Both the position numbers and the translations under genes were made by a program. From Humidesulfovibrio sp. (GTDB taxonomy: Bacteria > Desulfobacterota > Desulfovibrionia > Desulfovibrionales > Desulfovibrionaceae): 51,891 bases of DNA. The first letter of the stretch is position 1; each line of letters begins with the position of its first letter. The notes under the pieces were generated by a model. It saw only the letters and a list, made by a program, of their open reading frames with translations, made no database searches and had not been told where the DNA came from. Shown here piece by piece: positions 24,372 through 31,610 of this stretch. Location of the stretch: NCBI GenBank assembly GCA_031292175.1, contig JARLHQ010000016.1, positions 1 through 51,891 of the forward strand, written 5' to 3'.

Positions 24372-26726
24372 ATGGAGCGCACGGACATTTTGAGGCTGGT
24401 TGGCAACACTCCCTTGGTGGAGATTCGCCGCCTGAATCCCCACCCGAACGTCAAAATCATGGCGAAGGTGGAGAGCATGAACCCCGGCGGGTCCATCAAG
24501 GACCGCGTGGCCGTGGCCATGATAAGCGCAGCGGAGAAGAGCGGCGAACTCACGCCGGGCAAGACCATCATCGAAGCCACCAGCGGCAACACGGGCATCG
24601 GCCTGGCCATGGTGGCGGCGGTGAAGGGCTACAAAATGTGCCTCATCATGCCCGACTCCGCGAGCGAGGAGCGCAAGCGCATCATGCGCGCCTACGGGGC
24701 GGAGATCCGCCTGACCCCTGGCCGCCTGGGCACCGACGGCGCCATCGAGCTGGCGTATCGTCTGGCGCGCACCGAGCCGGACACATACGTGCTCATGGAC
24801 CAGTTCAACAATCCCGCCAGCATCGCCGCGCATTACGAGGGCACGGGCCTGGAGATCTGGAGCCAGACCGGCGGCCAAGTGACGCACGCGGTGGCCACGC
24901 TCGGCACCTCCGGCACGGCCATGGGCCTGGCCAAGCGTCTGCATGAGTACCCGGGGGTGCGCGTGGCGGCGGTGGAGCCCTTTGCGGGACACAAGATTCA
25001 GGGCCTCAAGAACATGCACGAGTCCTATCCACCGGGCATCTACAACAAGAAGGCCCTGGACCAGATCCTGCGCGTGGAGGACGAGGAGGCCTTCGAGTGC
25101 TGCCGCCAGTTGGCGCGCCAGGAGGGACTTTTCGTGGGCATGAGCTCCGGCGCGGCCCTGGCCGGGGCGCTCAAGCTCGCGGCGTCCATCGAGGCCGAGG
25201 GCAAGAGCGGCTACATCGTGGTGATTTTCCCCGACGGCGGCGAGCGCTATCTGTCCACGCCCCTTTTCGCGCCCAAGACCCAGGATGGCCTGAAGCTTAT
25301 GAATCTCGCCACCGGGTCCAAGGTCCATATGGACGGCGCGGGAGGGCTCAACATCTACACCATCGGCCCCAGTCTGGATACGCCCGACGATCCGGACGCC
25401 TGGCGCAGGCTGGTGCTTTCCGACGTTCTGGCGCGGCATCTGAACGCGCGCGGGGTCAAGGCGCGCTTGGCCGTTGGCCTGACCGACCTGGACGACCGCA
25501 CCCTTTCCGCCGCCCGCGAGGCCGGGCTCTCCCGCGCGGATTACGCCGCCAAAGTTTTGGAGCGCATCAAGGCCCGCGCCTCGGAGCTTGGGCTCCTGCC
25601 GGAGACGGTCTTCGAGCCTGCGTCGGCCTCGGTGCCGAAGGCCATCGACATCTGCAAGAAGCTGCTGGGCAGGGGCCTGGCCTACGAAAATCTTCGCAGC
25701 GTGTATTTCGACGTGCGCCGCGACAAGCGCTACGGCGCCATGAAGCTCATGGACATGGACGGCCTCTCCGTGGGCAAGACCGTCGACCTGGGCGACTACG
25801 TGAAGGACAACCCGCTCGATTTCACGCTCCTCAAACGAGCCACCTTGCAGGACCTGAAGCTGGGCGACGTCATAGAGACCGAGTGGGGCAACGTGCGCCC
25901 CAGCTGGTTCGTGCAGGTGGCCATGGCCGGCCTGTCCGCCCTGGGACGCGTGGATATCCTGGTCGCGGGCGAGGACCATCAGTTCCCGCACCTGGAGAAC
26001 CTGCGCGCCATTTGGAGCGCGGCGGGCGTGGAGCCCAAGGCTTGGCTGTCCGACCGCAAGATCGCCCGCGCTGGCGACGAGGCCGGTTGGAACGCGGAGG
26101 CGGCGCTCGACCTGCCCGCGTTGCTCGAAATGGCCGGGGGCGCGGCGGCGCTCCGCCTGTGGCTGCTGTCCGTGTCCTACCGCAAATCCCTGGCCGCGAC
26201 CACGCAGAGCCTGTCCATGTGGTCGCGCAACTGGCATAAGGTGCAGGAGGCGGCCTGCGGTCTGCGTCTGGCCCAGGCGGGCGATGGTCAGAAATCCTCG
26301 GGCGACCTGCCGGAGGAGGTGGAACAGGCCGTGTTCGACCTCAAGGCCGGGCTTAATGCCGCCCTGGAGGACGATCTTTCCCTGCACCGCTACTGGTCCA
26401 AGCTCTTCACTTTCGTGAAGCGCGTGAACGCCTGGCTGACCACGGGCAAGATGGCCGGAGCCGCTGTTTCCGCCTGCCTGAAGCAGCTGGAGGCTGCGGA
26501 CGCCGTGCTGGGCATCCTCGATGTGAGCCAAATGCCCGTTGCGTCCGGCAGCCTGCCTGCGGACGTGCAGACCCTGGTGGCCCGGCGCGAGGACGCGCGC
26601 AAGGCCAAGGACTTCGCGGCCTCCGATGCCCTGCGCGGTGAGCTGGCCCAGGCGGGCTACCGCGTGGAGGACACGGCGCAAGGGCCGCGCGTGTACGCGA
26701 GAAATGTCTCAGGGAAGGAGGCCTAG
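24372..26726 (+). CDS. Cysteine synthase fused to a degenerate cysteinyl-tRNA synthetase-like domain
   Basis: A 784-residue two-part protein. Residues 1-305 are a PLP-dependent O-acetylserine sulfhydrylase of the CysK/CysM type, with NPGGSIKDR (K43 binds PLP), TSGNTG (70-75) and the phosphate loop GTSGTAMG (178-185). Residues about 318-775 align with CysRS along most of its length: IYTIGP (328), TDLDDR (371), YFDV (445), NPLDFTLLK (480), FPHLEN (538) and the C-terminal ARKAKDFAASDALR (742). However, CGPT is IGPS, HIGH is absent (PDDPDA), the zinc cysteine in HIECS is replaced (FVQVA) and KMSKS is KIARA. Aminoacylation is therefore unlikely. The ATG at 24372 gives the normal CysK N-terminus. 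The synthase half should make cysteine. The other half may sense tRNA or cysteine, or be structural. Confidence 0.9.
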   Translation: MERTDILRLVGNTPLVEIRRLNPHPNVKIMAKVESMNPGGSIKDRVAVAMISAAEKSGELTPGKTIIEATSGNTGIGLAMVAAVKGYKMCLIMPDSASEERKRIMRAYGAEIRLTPGRLGTDGAIELAYRLARTEPDTYVLMDQFNNPASIAAHYEGTGLEIWSQTGGQVTHAVATLGTSGTAMGLAKRLHEYPGVRVAAVEPFAGHKIQGLKNMHESYPPGIYNKKALDQILRVEDEEAFECCRQLARQEGLFVGMSSGAALAGALKLAASIEAEGKSGYIVVIFPDGGERYLSTPLFAPKTQDGLKLMNLATGSKVHMDGAGGLNIYTIGPSLDTPDDPDAWRRLVLSDVLARHLNARGVKARLAVGLTDLDDRTLSAAREAGLSRADYAAKVLERIKARASELGLLPETVFEPASASVPKAIDICKKLLGRGLAYENLRSVYFDVRRDKRYGAMKLMDMDGLSVGKTVDLGDYVKDNPLDFTLLKRATLQDLKLGDVIETEWGNVRPSWFVQVAMAGLSALGRVDILVAGEDHQFPHLENLRAIWSAAGVEPKAWLSDRKIARAGDEAGWNAEAALDLPALLEMAGGAAALRLWLLSVSYRKSLAATTQSLSMWSRNWHKVQEAACGLRLAQAGDGQKSSGDLPEEVEQAVFDLKAGLNAALEDDLSLHRYWSKLFTFVKRVNAWLTTGKMAGAAVSACLKQLEAADAVLGILDVSQMPVASGSLPADVQTLVARREDARKAKDFAASDALRGELAQAGYRVEDTAQGPRVYARNVSGKEA

Positions 26727-27134
26727 GTGGAATATTCAACCCTGGTTTGGGCCCTGGCCTTCTGTGCCTGGATCGGTTTCGCGGGCATCGCCATTCTGTG
26801 CGGGGCGCTGCGGGTGAAGCTGCTGGAGCCCCGGCTTGGCGAGCCCGTGGCGCACGTGGTGGGCACGGTGGTGGCCTGCGTGGGCATCCTGGCGGCCATC
26901 CAGCTTTTCGTGCCCGCCTCGGGACTCCAGGGCACCTGGCCGCTCATGCGCGTTGGGGCCTTCTGGACCGCGCTCACCATCTGCTTTGAGTTCGCTTTCG
27001 GGCGTCTGGTGCTGAAGAAGAGCTTCGAGGCGTTGTTCGCGGACTACAACTTCTTCAAGGGCCGCGTGTGGCTGCTCGTGCTGCTCACGACCTTCTACGG
27101 TCCGGTCGTCGCCGGGATGCTGCGCGCGGGATAG
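26727..27134 (+). CDS. Small integral membrane protein, unknown function
   Basis: A 135-residue protein with about four hydrophobic helices (roughly 5-26, 42-62, 75-93 and 112-132) and the aromatic loop FADYNFFKGRVW. It starts at a GTG directly after the TAG of the cysteine synthase fusion, with AGGAGG inside that gene's end, so the two are co-translated. No family is recognised. The operon link hints at transport or export related to cysteine or sulfur, which is only an inference. Confidence 0.72.
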   Translation: MEYSTLVWALAFCAWIGFAGIAILCGALRVKLLEPRLGEPVAHVVGTVVACVGILAAIQLFVPASGLQGTWPLMRVGAFWTALTICFEFAFGRLVLKKSFEALFADYNFFKGRVWLLVLLTTFYGPVVAGMLRAG

Positions 27135-27161
27135 ACGCCATCCGAAAACAGGAGGAGAGCC

Positions 27162-27377
27162 ATGTCCCGGCGTGTTTGCGTTGCGTTTGCCGCCTTCGCC
27201 GTTTGCCTGTGCCTCTTCCCAGCCATGCCCGCCCGGGTGTAAGACGCTGCTGACCTTCGAGGGGGGCTGCCCGCGCAGTCGGACGCCTGCGAAGCCAAAA
27301 GCGCACACGGCTACCTCGGCATCGAGCCCGAGGCGGTGGCGGGCATCGCCTCGTTCGTGCTTGAGGGCGCGCCCTAG
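27162..27377 (+). pseudogene. Small secreted protein gene interrupted by an in-frame TAA
   Basis: A GGAGGAG ribosome binding site precedes ATG 27162, and the first 26 codons encode a good signal peptide ending AMPARV. A TAA (27240-27242) then stops translation. The same frame continues open for another 44 codons (DAADLRGGLPAQSDACEAK ... SFVLEGAP) to a TAG at 27375. A signal peptide joined in frame to a plausible short mature domain suggests a gene of about 71 codons broken by one nonsense change. TAA is not known to be recoded, so readthrough is unlikely. A sequencing error is the alternative. Confidence 0.5.
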
Positions 27378-27410
27378 GGGGCTAAAACCGGGCGCCGACT
27401 CTCTCCGCGC

Positions 27411-28808
27411 CTATCTCCGAGTCAGCCCATACTTTTTGAGCTTGTACTGTAGCGTGCGACGGCTGATGCCGAGCGCGTCCGCAGTCTTCTCGCGGTGCCC
27501 GCCGGAGGCGTCCAGGGCCAGGCGCAGCGCCTCGCGCTCCGCGTCCTCCACGGCCCCTGGCAATCCGGCGGAAAGGTCCACGCCTTGCCGAGCCTCGCCC
27601 GGCGCGCTGGCCCCGCCGGAAACCAATCCGGCGATCTGCGGCGGCAGAAGCTCCGGACCCAGGGTGTCGCTACGGGCCAGGATGAGCGCACGCTCCAGCA
27701 CATTCTCCAGTTCGCGCACGTTGCCGGGCCAGTTGTAGTGCGTGAGCGCCTCCACAAAGGCCGGCGCGATGGCGCGGATTTCCTTGTGATTTTTTGTGCC
27801 GAGCTTGCGCAGCAGGTGCCCGGCCAGAAGCGGCAGGTCTCCGGTGCGGTCGCGCAGGGGCGGAATCTGGATCTCCAGCACGGCCAGCCGGTAAAACAGG
27901 TCCTCACGGAAGCGGCCGCTGGCCACATCCGTGCGCAGGTCACGGTTGGTGGCGGCCAGGATGCGCACGTCCGTTTCCACGGGCTTTACGGAGCCGAGCG
28001 GCTCCACGATCTTCTCCTGCAGGGCGCGCAGCAGCTTGGCCTGGAGCGATGCGGGCATGTCGCCGATCTCGTCCAGGAACAGCGTGCCGCCGTGGGCCAG
28101 CTGGAAGCGGCCAGGCTTGTCCTTCACCGCGCCGGTGAAGGCCCCCTTCACGTAGCCGAAAAGCTCGCTCTCCAAAAGATCCGCGGGCAGAGCCGCGCAG
28201 TTGACCTTGATAAGGGGCTTGCGCGCGCGGGGGCTGGCCCGGTGCAGACCATCGGCCACCAGCTCCTTGCCGGTGCCGCTTTCGCCCAGGATGAGCACCG
28301 TGGCCTCGCTGGGCCCCGCCTGCTCAATAAGCTCGCGCACACGCACGATGCTTGGACTCGCGCCGACCATGGCCTCGGTGGCCCCGCCCTGCAGCTCGGA
28401 GCGCAGCCGGGCGTTTTCCTCCAGAAGCCTCCGGTATTCGTAGCTCTTCTCCAACACGGCCGAAAGCTCTTCATTGTCCGCCGGTTTGGTGAGGTAGTCG
28501 AAGGCCCCCTGCTTCATGGCCTCCACGGCCGAGCCGACGCTGCCAAAAGCCGTCAGAAGCACCACTGGCAGAAGCGGCATGCGGGCGTGCAGTTCGCGCA
28601 TCAGGGTCAGCCCATCCATGCCGGGCATCTTCATGTCCACCAGGGCCACGTGGGGCTGCGCGCGGTCGAGCATGGCCAGGGCGGCCTCGCCGGAGGCTGC
28701 GTCGGTCACGCGCCAGCCCGCGTCCTCCAGCACGGCGCGCACGAGCATGCGGTGGCCGGGTTCATCGTCGACCACCAGGGCCGAGCGTTGGTCAGTCTGC
28801 TGCACCAT
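27411..28808 (-). CDS. zraR: Sigma-54-dependent response regulator, ZraR/AtoC-like
   Basis: Transcription activator of 465 residues. The receiver domain has phosphoacceptor D58 (VALVDMKMPGMDG). The AAA+ domain has Walker A GESGTGKE, the sigma-54 contact loop GAFTGA, Walker B LFLDEIGDMP and the arginine-finger region FREDLFYRL. The C-terminal Fis-type helix-turn-helix is REKTADALGISRRTLQYKL. It overlaps the end of the kinase gene by 17 bases, so they form one two-component operon. Its target is probably the sigma-54 promoter upstream of the zraP-like gene at 31453-31470, where repeated TTGTGCA elements lie upstream. Confidence 0.9.
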   Translation of the reverse strand: MVQQTDQRSALVVDDEPGHRMLVRAVLEDAGWRVTDAASGEAALAMLDRAQPHVALVDMKMPGMDGLTLMRELHARMPLLPVVLLTAFGSVGSAVEAMKQGAFDYLTKPADNEELSAVLEKSYEYRRLLEENARLRSELQGGATEAMVGASPSIVRVRELIEQAGPSEATVLILGESGTGKELVADGLHRASPRARKPLIKVNCAALPADLLESELFGYVKGAFTGAVKDKPGRFQLAHGGTLFLDEIGDMPASLQAKLLRALQEKIVEPLGSVKPVETDVRILAATNRDLRTDVASGRFREDLFYRLAVLEIQIPPLRDRTGDLPLLAGHLLRKLGTKNHKEIRAIAPAFVEALTHYNWPGNVRELENVLERALILARSDTLGPELLPPQIAGLVSGGASAPGEARQGVDLSAGLPGAVEDAEREALRLALDASGGHREKTADALGISRRTLQYKLKKYGLTRR

Positions 28809-30732
28809 CTTCTATGCCTCCGCCGCCAGCGCGGCTCACGGGATCGGGAAAAAACAGGCGCACTGTGGCGCCCGAACCAGGACAGGACTCAATGACTGCA
28901 CGGCCCCGGTGTCCGCGCATGATGCCCTGAACGATAGCCAAGCCGAGGCCCGTGCCCTGGCGCTTGTCGGTGAAGAAGGGCTCAAAGGCCTTGGCGCGCA
29001 CGCTTTCGTCCATGCCGCAGCCATTGTCGGTCACGCTGAGCCAAACGCCGGCCGGTGCGTCCCCGCCCGCTTCGGCGCGGGTGGAGGAGATGGCCAGGCT
29101 GCCGCCGGTCTCCGGCAGGGCGTCCAGGGCGTTGACGAGGAGATTCAAAAGCGCCTGGCGCAGCGCGTCCTCGTCGGCGAATACCGTCTCCGTCGCGAGG
29201 TGGATTATCGGAGTCACACCCTTGTGCTCCAAATCAAAGCGCAACAGCCCGCTTATGCTGTCGATGAGGCGCGGCAGATCCACTTCGGTGGGCGCGAGGT
29301 CGCGCGGGCGGGCCAGGAAAAGCAAATCTGTGACCACGCGGTTCAGGCGGTCGGCCTCCTGGACCATGGTGCTGGCGTAAGAGGCGAGCGGCTCCTGCCC
29401 CTTCAGCTTGGTAGCGAAGAGCTGGGCAAAACCGCGCAGCGAGGAGAGTGGGTTTCGTATCTCGTGCGCCACGCCAGCGGCCAGGGAGCCGATGGCCGCC
29501 AGACGCTTGGCCTCGGCCAGATCCTCTTCAAGGTTCTTGAGCTGCGTGCGGTCGCGCAGCAGCACCAGCCGTTCTCCTCCCGATCCCTCGGAGGAGGCGT
29601 CGGCCTGCAGGGACAGGCAGAGGATCTCCAACACCCGTCCGGCGTGTTCGAATTGCCGCCATTGATACGGACTGCTGGGTTCGGGGCCTGGCGTCAGGCC
29701 AGCGAAGGGGAACTCGGACCAGTTGCGGCCCAGCAGATCGGTGACGTTCTGCCCGGCACCGTCTGTCTCGCCGGACGCGTTCTCGCCCAGAAGCAGCCGC
29801 GCGGCGGAGCCGTTGGCCGAGAGGATGGAACCGTCTTCGGCGAGCGTCACCAGACCGTCCGGCATGTTGTCCAGAAGCTTGGACTGGAAGCGCTCCAGGC
29901 GCGCGGCCTTGAGGGCCTGGTCGCGGCGGCGCAGGTAGGCGAAGGCCAGCACCCACAAGAGGCTCGCCGCGCCGAATACGTACCCCGCCTGGAGCATGGC
30001 CGCGCGGCGGTAGGCCTGGAACTGGTCCAGCTGGCGCTGGGGATTCAGCCCCGCCATGAGGAACATGGAAGGCGTCTCGGGCGAGTGGCGCATCATCCCC
30101 ATGCCGTGGCCAGCGGGAGAGCCCGGCTCATCGTCGTCCATGCCCCGGTCGGGCGGCGGGACGGGCAAGTGATCGGGCGCGGAAGGAGACCCGCTCGGGC
30201 CGAATTCCCGCTCCGGCGGAACAGGAAAGCCCAGGCGCGCGCCCTCGCTCAGAACGGACAGGCTGGGCCGTGCGCGGATGGCGGAAAAAACGGCGCGCTT
30301 GTTCTGGTACTGCAGCGGGCCGGACCACTGCCCCTGAACCTCAAGGGCGGCGATGATGACTTCCGGCAGGACGAGCTGCTGCTTCTCGTCATCGGTGGAA
30401 GAAGACACCACGAGACGTCCGTCCTCATCAAAAATGCCGATGAACACGACGTCGCCGGAGGCGGTCATTTCCTTGAACAGCCCGCGGATGCTGGGGAAAA
30501 AGCGGCTGGCCGCGTCGGGCGAACGCCGGAGCGAGTGCATGACCCGCATGAGGTTGGCTTCGACCCCGTGGACCACGACGGTTCCGGCCAACTCCATGTG
30601 CTGGTCCACCAGGTCGCGCTGACGGCGGATATTCTGCCAGGTCAGGAACATGCTGCCCAGGCCAAGGGCCAGGAGGGCCATCACGGCCAGCAGGACCGGG
30701 CCGTTGTCCCTGTTGAAGCTGCGCAGTTCCAT
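28792..30732 (-). CDS. zraS: Sensor histidine kinase, ZraS-like
   Basis: Membrane sensor of 646 residues. Helix 1 is at about 12-32, a periplasmic domain spans about 33-246, and helix 2 is at about 247-267. The periplasmic domain ends in a proline-, His- and Met-rich segment (around 185-225, with GHGMGMMRH), a possible metal-binding region. A PAS domain (~280-395) precedes the H-box AHEIRNPLSSLRG with H423. ATP-binding boxes include LLNLLVNALDA, DNGCGM and GTGLGLAIVQGI. I start at ATG 30730-30732 because GAGGA lies just upstream. ZraS kinases answer to zinc and envelope stress, restrained by ZraP. Confidence 0.9.
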   Translation of the reverse strand: MELRSFNRDNGPVLLAVMALLALGLGSMFLTWQNIRRQRDLVDQHMELAGTVVVHGVEANLMRVMHSLRRSPDAASRFFPSIRGLFKEMTASGDVVFIGIFDEDGRLVVSSSTDDEKQQLVLPEVIIAALEVQGQWSGPLQYQNKRAVFSAIRARPSLSVLSEGARLGFPVPPEREFGPSGSPSAPDHLPVPPPDRGMDDDEPGSPAGHGMGMMRHSPETPSMFLMAGLNPQRQLDQFQAYRRAAMLQAGYVFGAASLLWVLAFAYLRRRDQALKAARLERFQSKLLDNMPDGLVTLAEDGSILSANGSAARLLLGENASGETDGAGQNVTDLLGRNWSEFPFAGLTPGPEPSSPYQWRQFEHAGRVLEILCLSLQADASSEGSGGERLVLLRDRTQLKNLEEDLAEAKRLAAIGSLAAGVAHEIRNPLSSLRGFAQLFATKLKGQEPLASYASTMVQEADRLNRVVTDLLFLARPRDLAPTEVDLPRLIDSISGLLRFDLEHKGVTPIIHLATETVFADEDALRQALLNLLVNALDALPETGGSLAISSTRAEAGGDAPAGVWLSVTDNGCGMDESVRAKAFEPFFTDKRQGTGLGLAIVQGIMRGHRGRAVIESCPGSGATVRLFFPDPVSRAGGGGIEDGAAD

Positions 30733-30820
30733 TGATGTTTCCTCTTGGTCCGCCGGGGGCAAGCTTTGCTTGTGCTAGGCTGGTAGAGGGCCGGGTGTCA
30801 ACCCGTCCGCCAGAAGCATC

Positions 30821-30892
30821 GGGGCGGTCCGGCCGGTCTTTTGACTGGTCCGGGCCGCCCCGTATCGTCTGGATGCGGATGGGCCGCATCCC
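30821..30892 (-). repeat. Two hairpins between zraP-like and zraS-like genes
   Basis: A long imperfect inverted repeat GGGGCGG...CCGCCCC (30821-30861) and a perfect GGATGCGG/CCGCATCC hairpin (30871-30889) lie just after the zraP stop on the transcribed strand. There is no clear T-run, so partial termination or mRNA stabilisation is more likely than full termination. This would let the stress protein be made in excess over the two-component system. Confidence 0.5.
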
Positions 30893-30902
30893 GGAAGGAA
30901 GC

Positions 30903-31376
30903 CTAGTTGCAATTACCGCCGCTGCAGGTGCCCGCGCCGCCGAAGCCGCGGCCCAGGCCGTCGCCGGGGCAGTTGTAGCCGGAGCCCCCCATGCCATGGT
31001 GGTAGCCGCCGGGGCCGAAGGCCTTGAGGCCGGTCTGCTTCTCGATCTCGGTCCGAATGGCCTGGCGTTCCTGGTGCATGGCGTCGCGCAGCTTGGAGAT
31101 GTCGGCGATCAGGCTCTGGATGTCGCTCTTCTCGGCCTTGCCGGAGGCTGTGAGGGCCTGCAGTTCAGCGTGCTTGGCCCAGATCTTCTCGCGCAGCTCA
31201 TAGAGCTTGTCCTGGTGCGCCTCGATTATCTTCTGGATGGTGGCGCGTTGCTCCGGGTTCACGTCGTAGCGGTTGCCCGCCGCGCCTTTGCCGCCACGCG
31301 GGCCAGCCGCGAAGGCGAAGGCGGACAGGGAAACCAGGGCCGCCACAATGATGAAAGTGGTGACGCTCTTTTTCAT
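30903..31376 (-). CDS. zraP: ZraP-like periplasmic metal-sensing chaperone
   Basis: A 157-residue secreted protein with a signal peptide cleaved near residue 24 (FAFAAG). A predicted long helix (NPEQRATIQKIIEAHQDKL... to about 120) of the LTXXQ/ZraP type follows. The tail is rich in Gly, His and Cys (GYHHGMGG, CPGDG, TCSGGNC), which should bind zinc or similar soft metals. ZraP acts as a zinc-dependent periplasmic chaperone and inhibitor of ZraS. The ATG has GGAGG upstream; an upstream in-frame extension is unsupported. It is followed by zraS and zraR in the same direction and preceded by a near-perfect sigma-54 promoter. Confidence 0.88.
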   Translation of the reverse strand: MKKSVTTFIIVAALVSLSAFAFAAGPRGGKGAAGNRYDVNPEQRATIQKIIEAHQDKLYELREKIWAKHAELQALTASGKAEKSDIQSLIADISKLRDAMHQERQAIRTEIEKQTGLKAFGPGGYHHGMGGSGYNCPGDGLGRGFGGAGTCSGGNCN

Positions 31377-31452
31377 GGTCAGTCCTCCAAATCTAAAAGT
31401 GTGTTCGCCATGTGCGGCAGTGTTCGTACTCCGCATTGATTAAAACACCTTT

Positions 31453-31470
31453 AAGCATGTGTCGTGCCAA
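31453..31470 (-). promoter_or_regulatory. Sigma-54 promoter of the zraP-like gene
   Basis: The minus strand reads TTGGCACGACACATGCTT, with the invariant GG (-24) and GC (-12) separated by exactly ten bases and a good TTGGCACG block. It lies about 77 bases before the zraP start and points towards it. The adjacent response regulator has the sigma-54-contacting GAFTGA loop, which supports the assignment. Confidence 0.85.
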
Positions 31471-31517
31471 TGCATAACATCTGATATTTTAGTGGGATGA
31501 AATAAGCGGAGCAAGGT

Positions 31518-31574
31518 TTGTGTGCACTGTGCTGCACAAGGCTTGCACAAAAGCGCGGGGGACGGGCTGCACAA
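31518..31574 (-). promoter_or_regulatory. Upstream activator sites (TTGTGCA repeats) for the ZraR-like regulator
   Basis: Three TGCACAA half-sites on the plus strand (31533-31539, 31544-31550, 31568-31574), plus a facing TTGTGTGCA (31518-31526), give one imperfect inverted repeat and further half-sites. They sit about 50-105 bases upstream of the sigma-54 -24 element, the usual location of enhancer sites for an NtrC-type activator. Confidence 0.6.
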
Positions 31575-31610
31575 GCGGGGGGGCATGCTCGCAAAAGGGA
31601 GGTCGAGGTG

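Noticed and set aside
25300..26726. A functional second cysteinyl-tRNA synthetase
   Set aside because: HIGH, KMSKS and zinc-binding cysteines are all replaced, and the domain has no start of its own; it is part of the fusion.
27162..27377. Recoded stop codon (selenocysteine or pyrrolysine)
   Set aside because: The codon is TAA, which is used for neither; a nonsense change or sequencing error is simpler.
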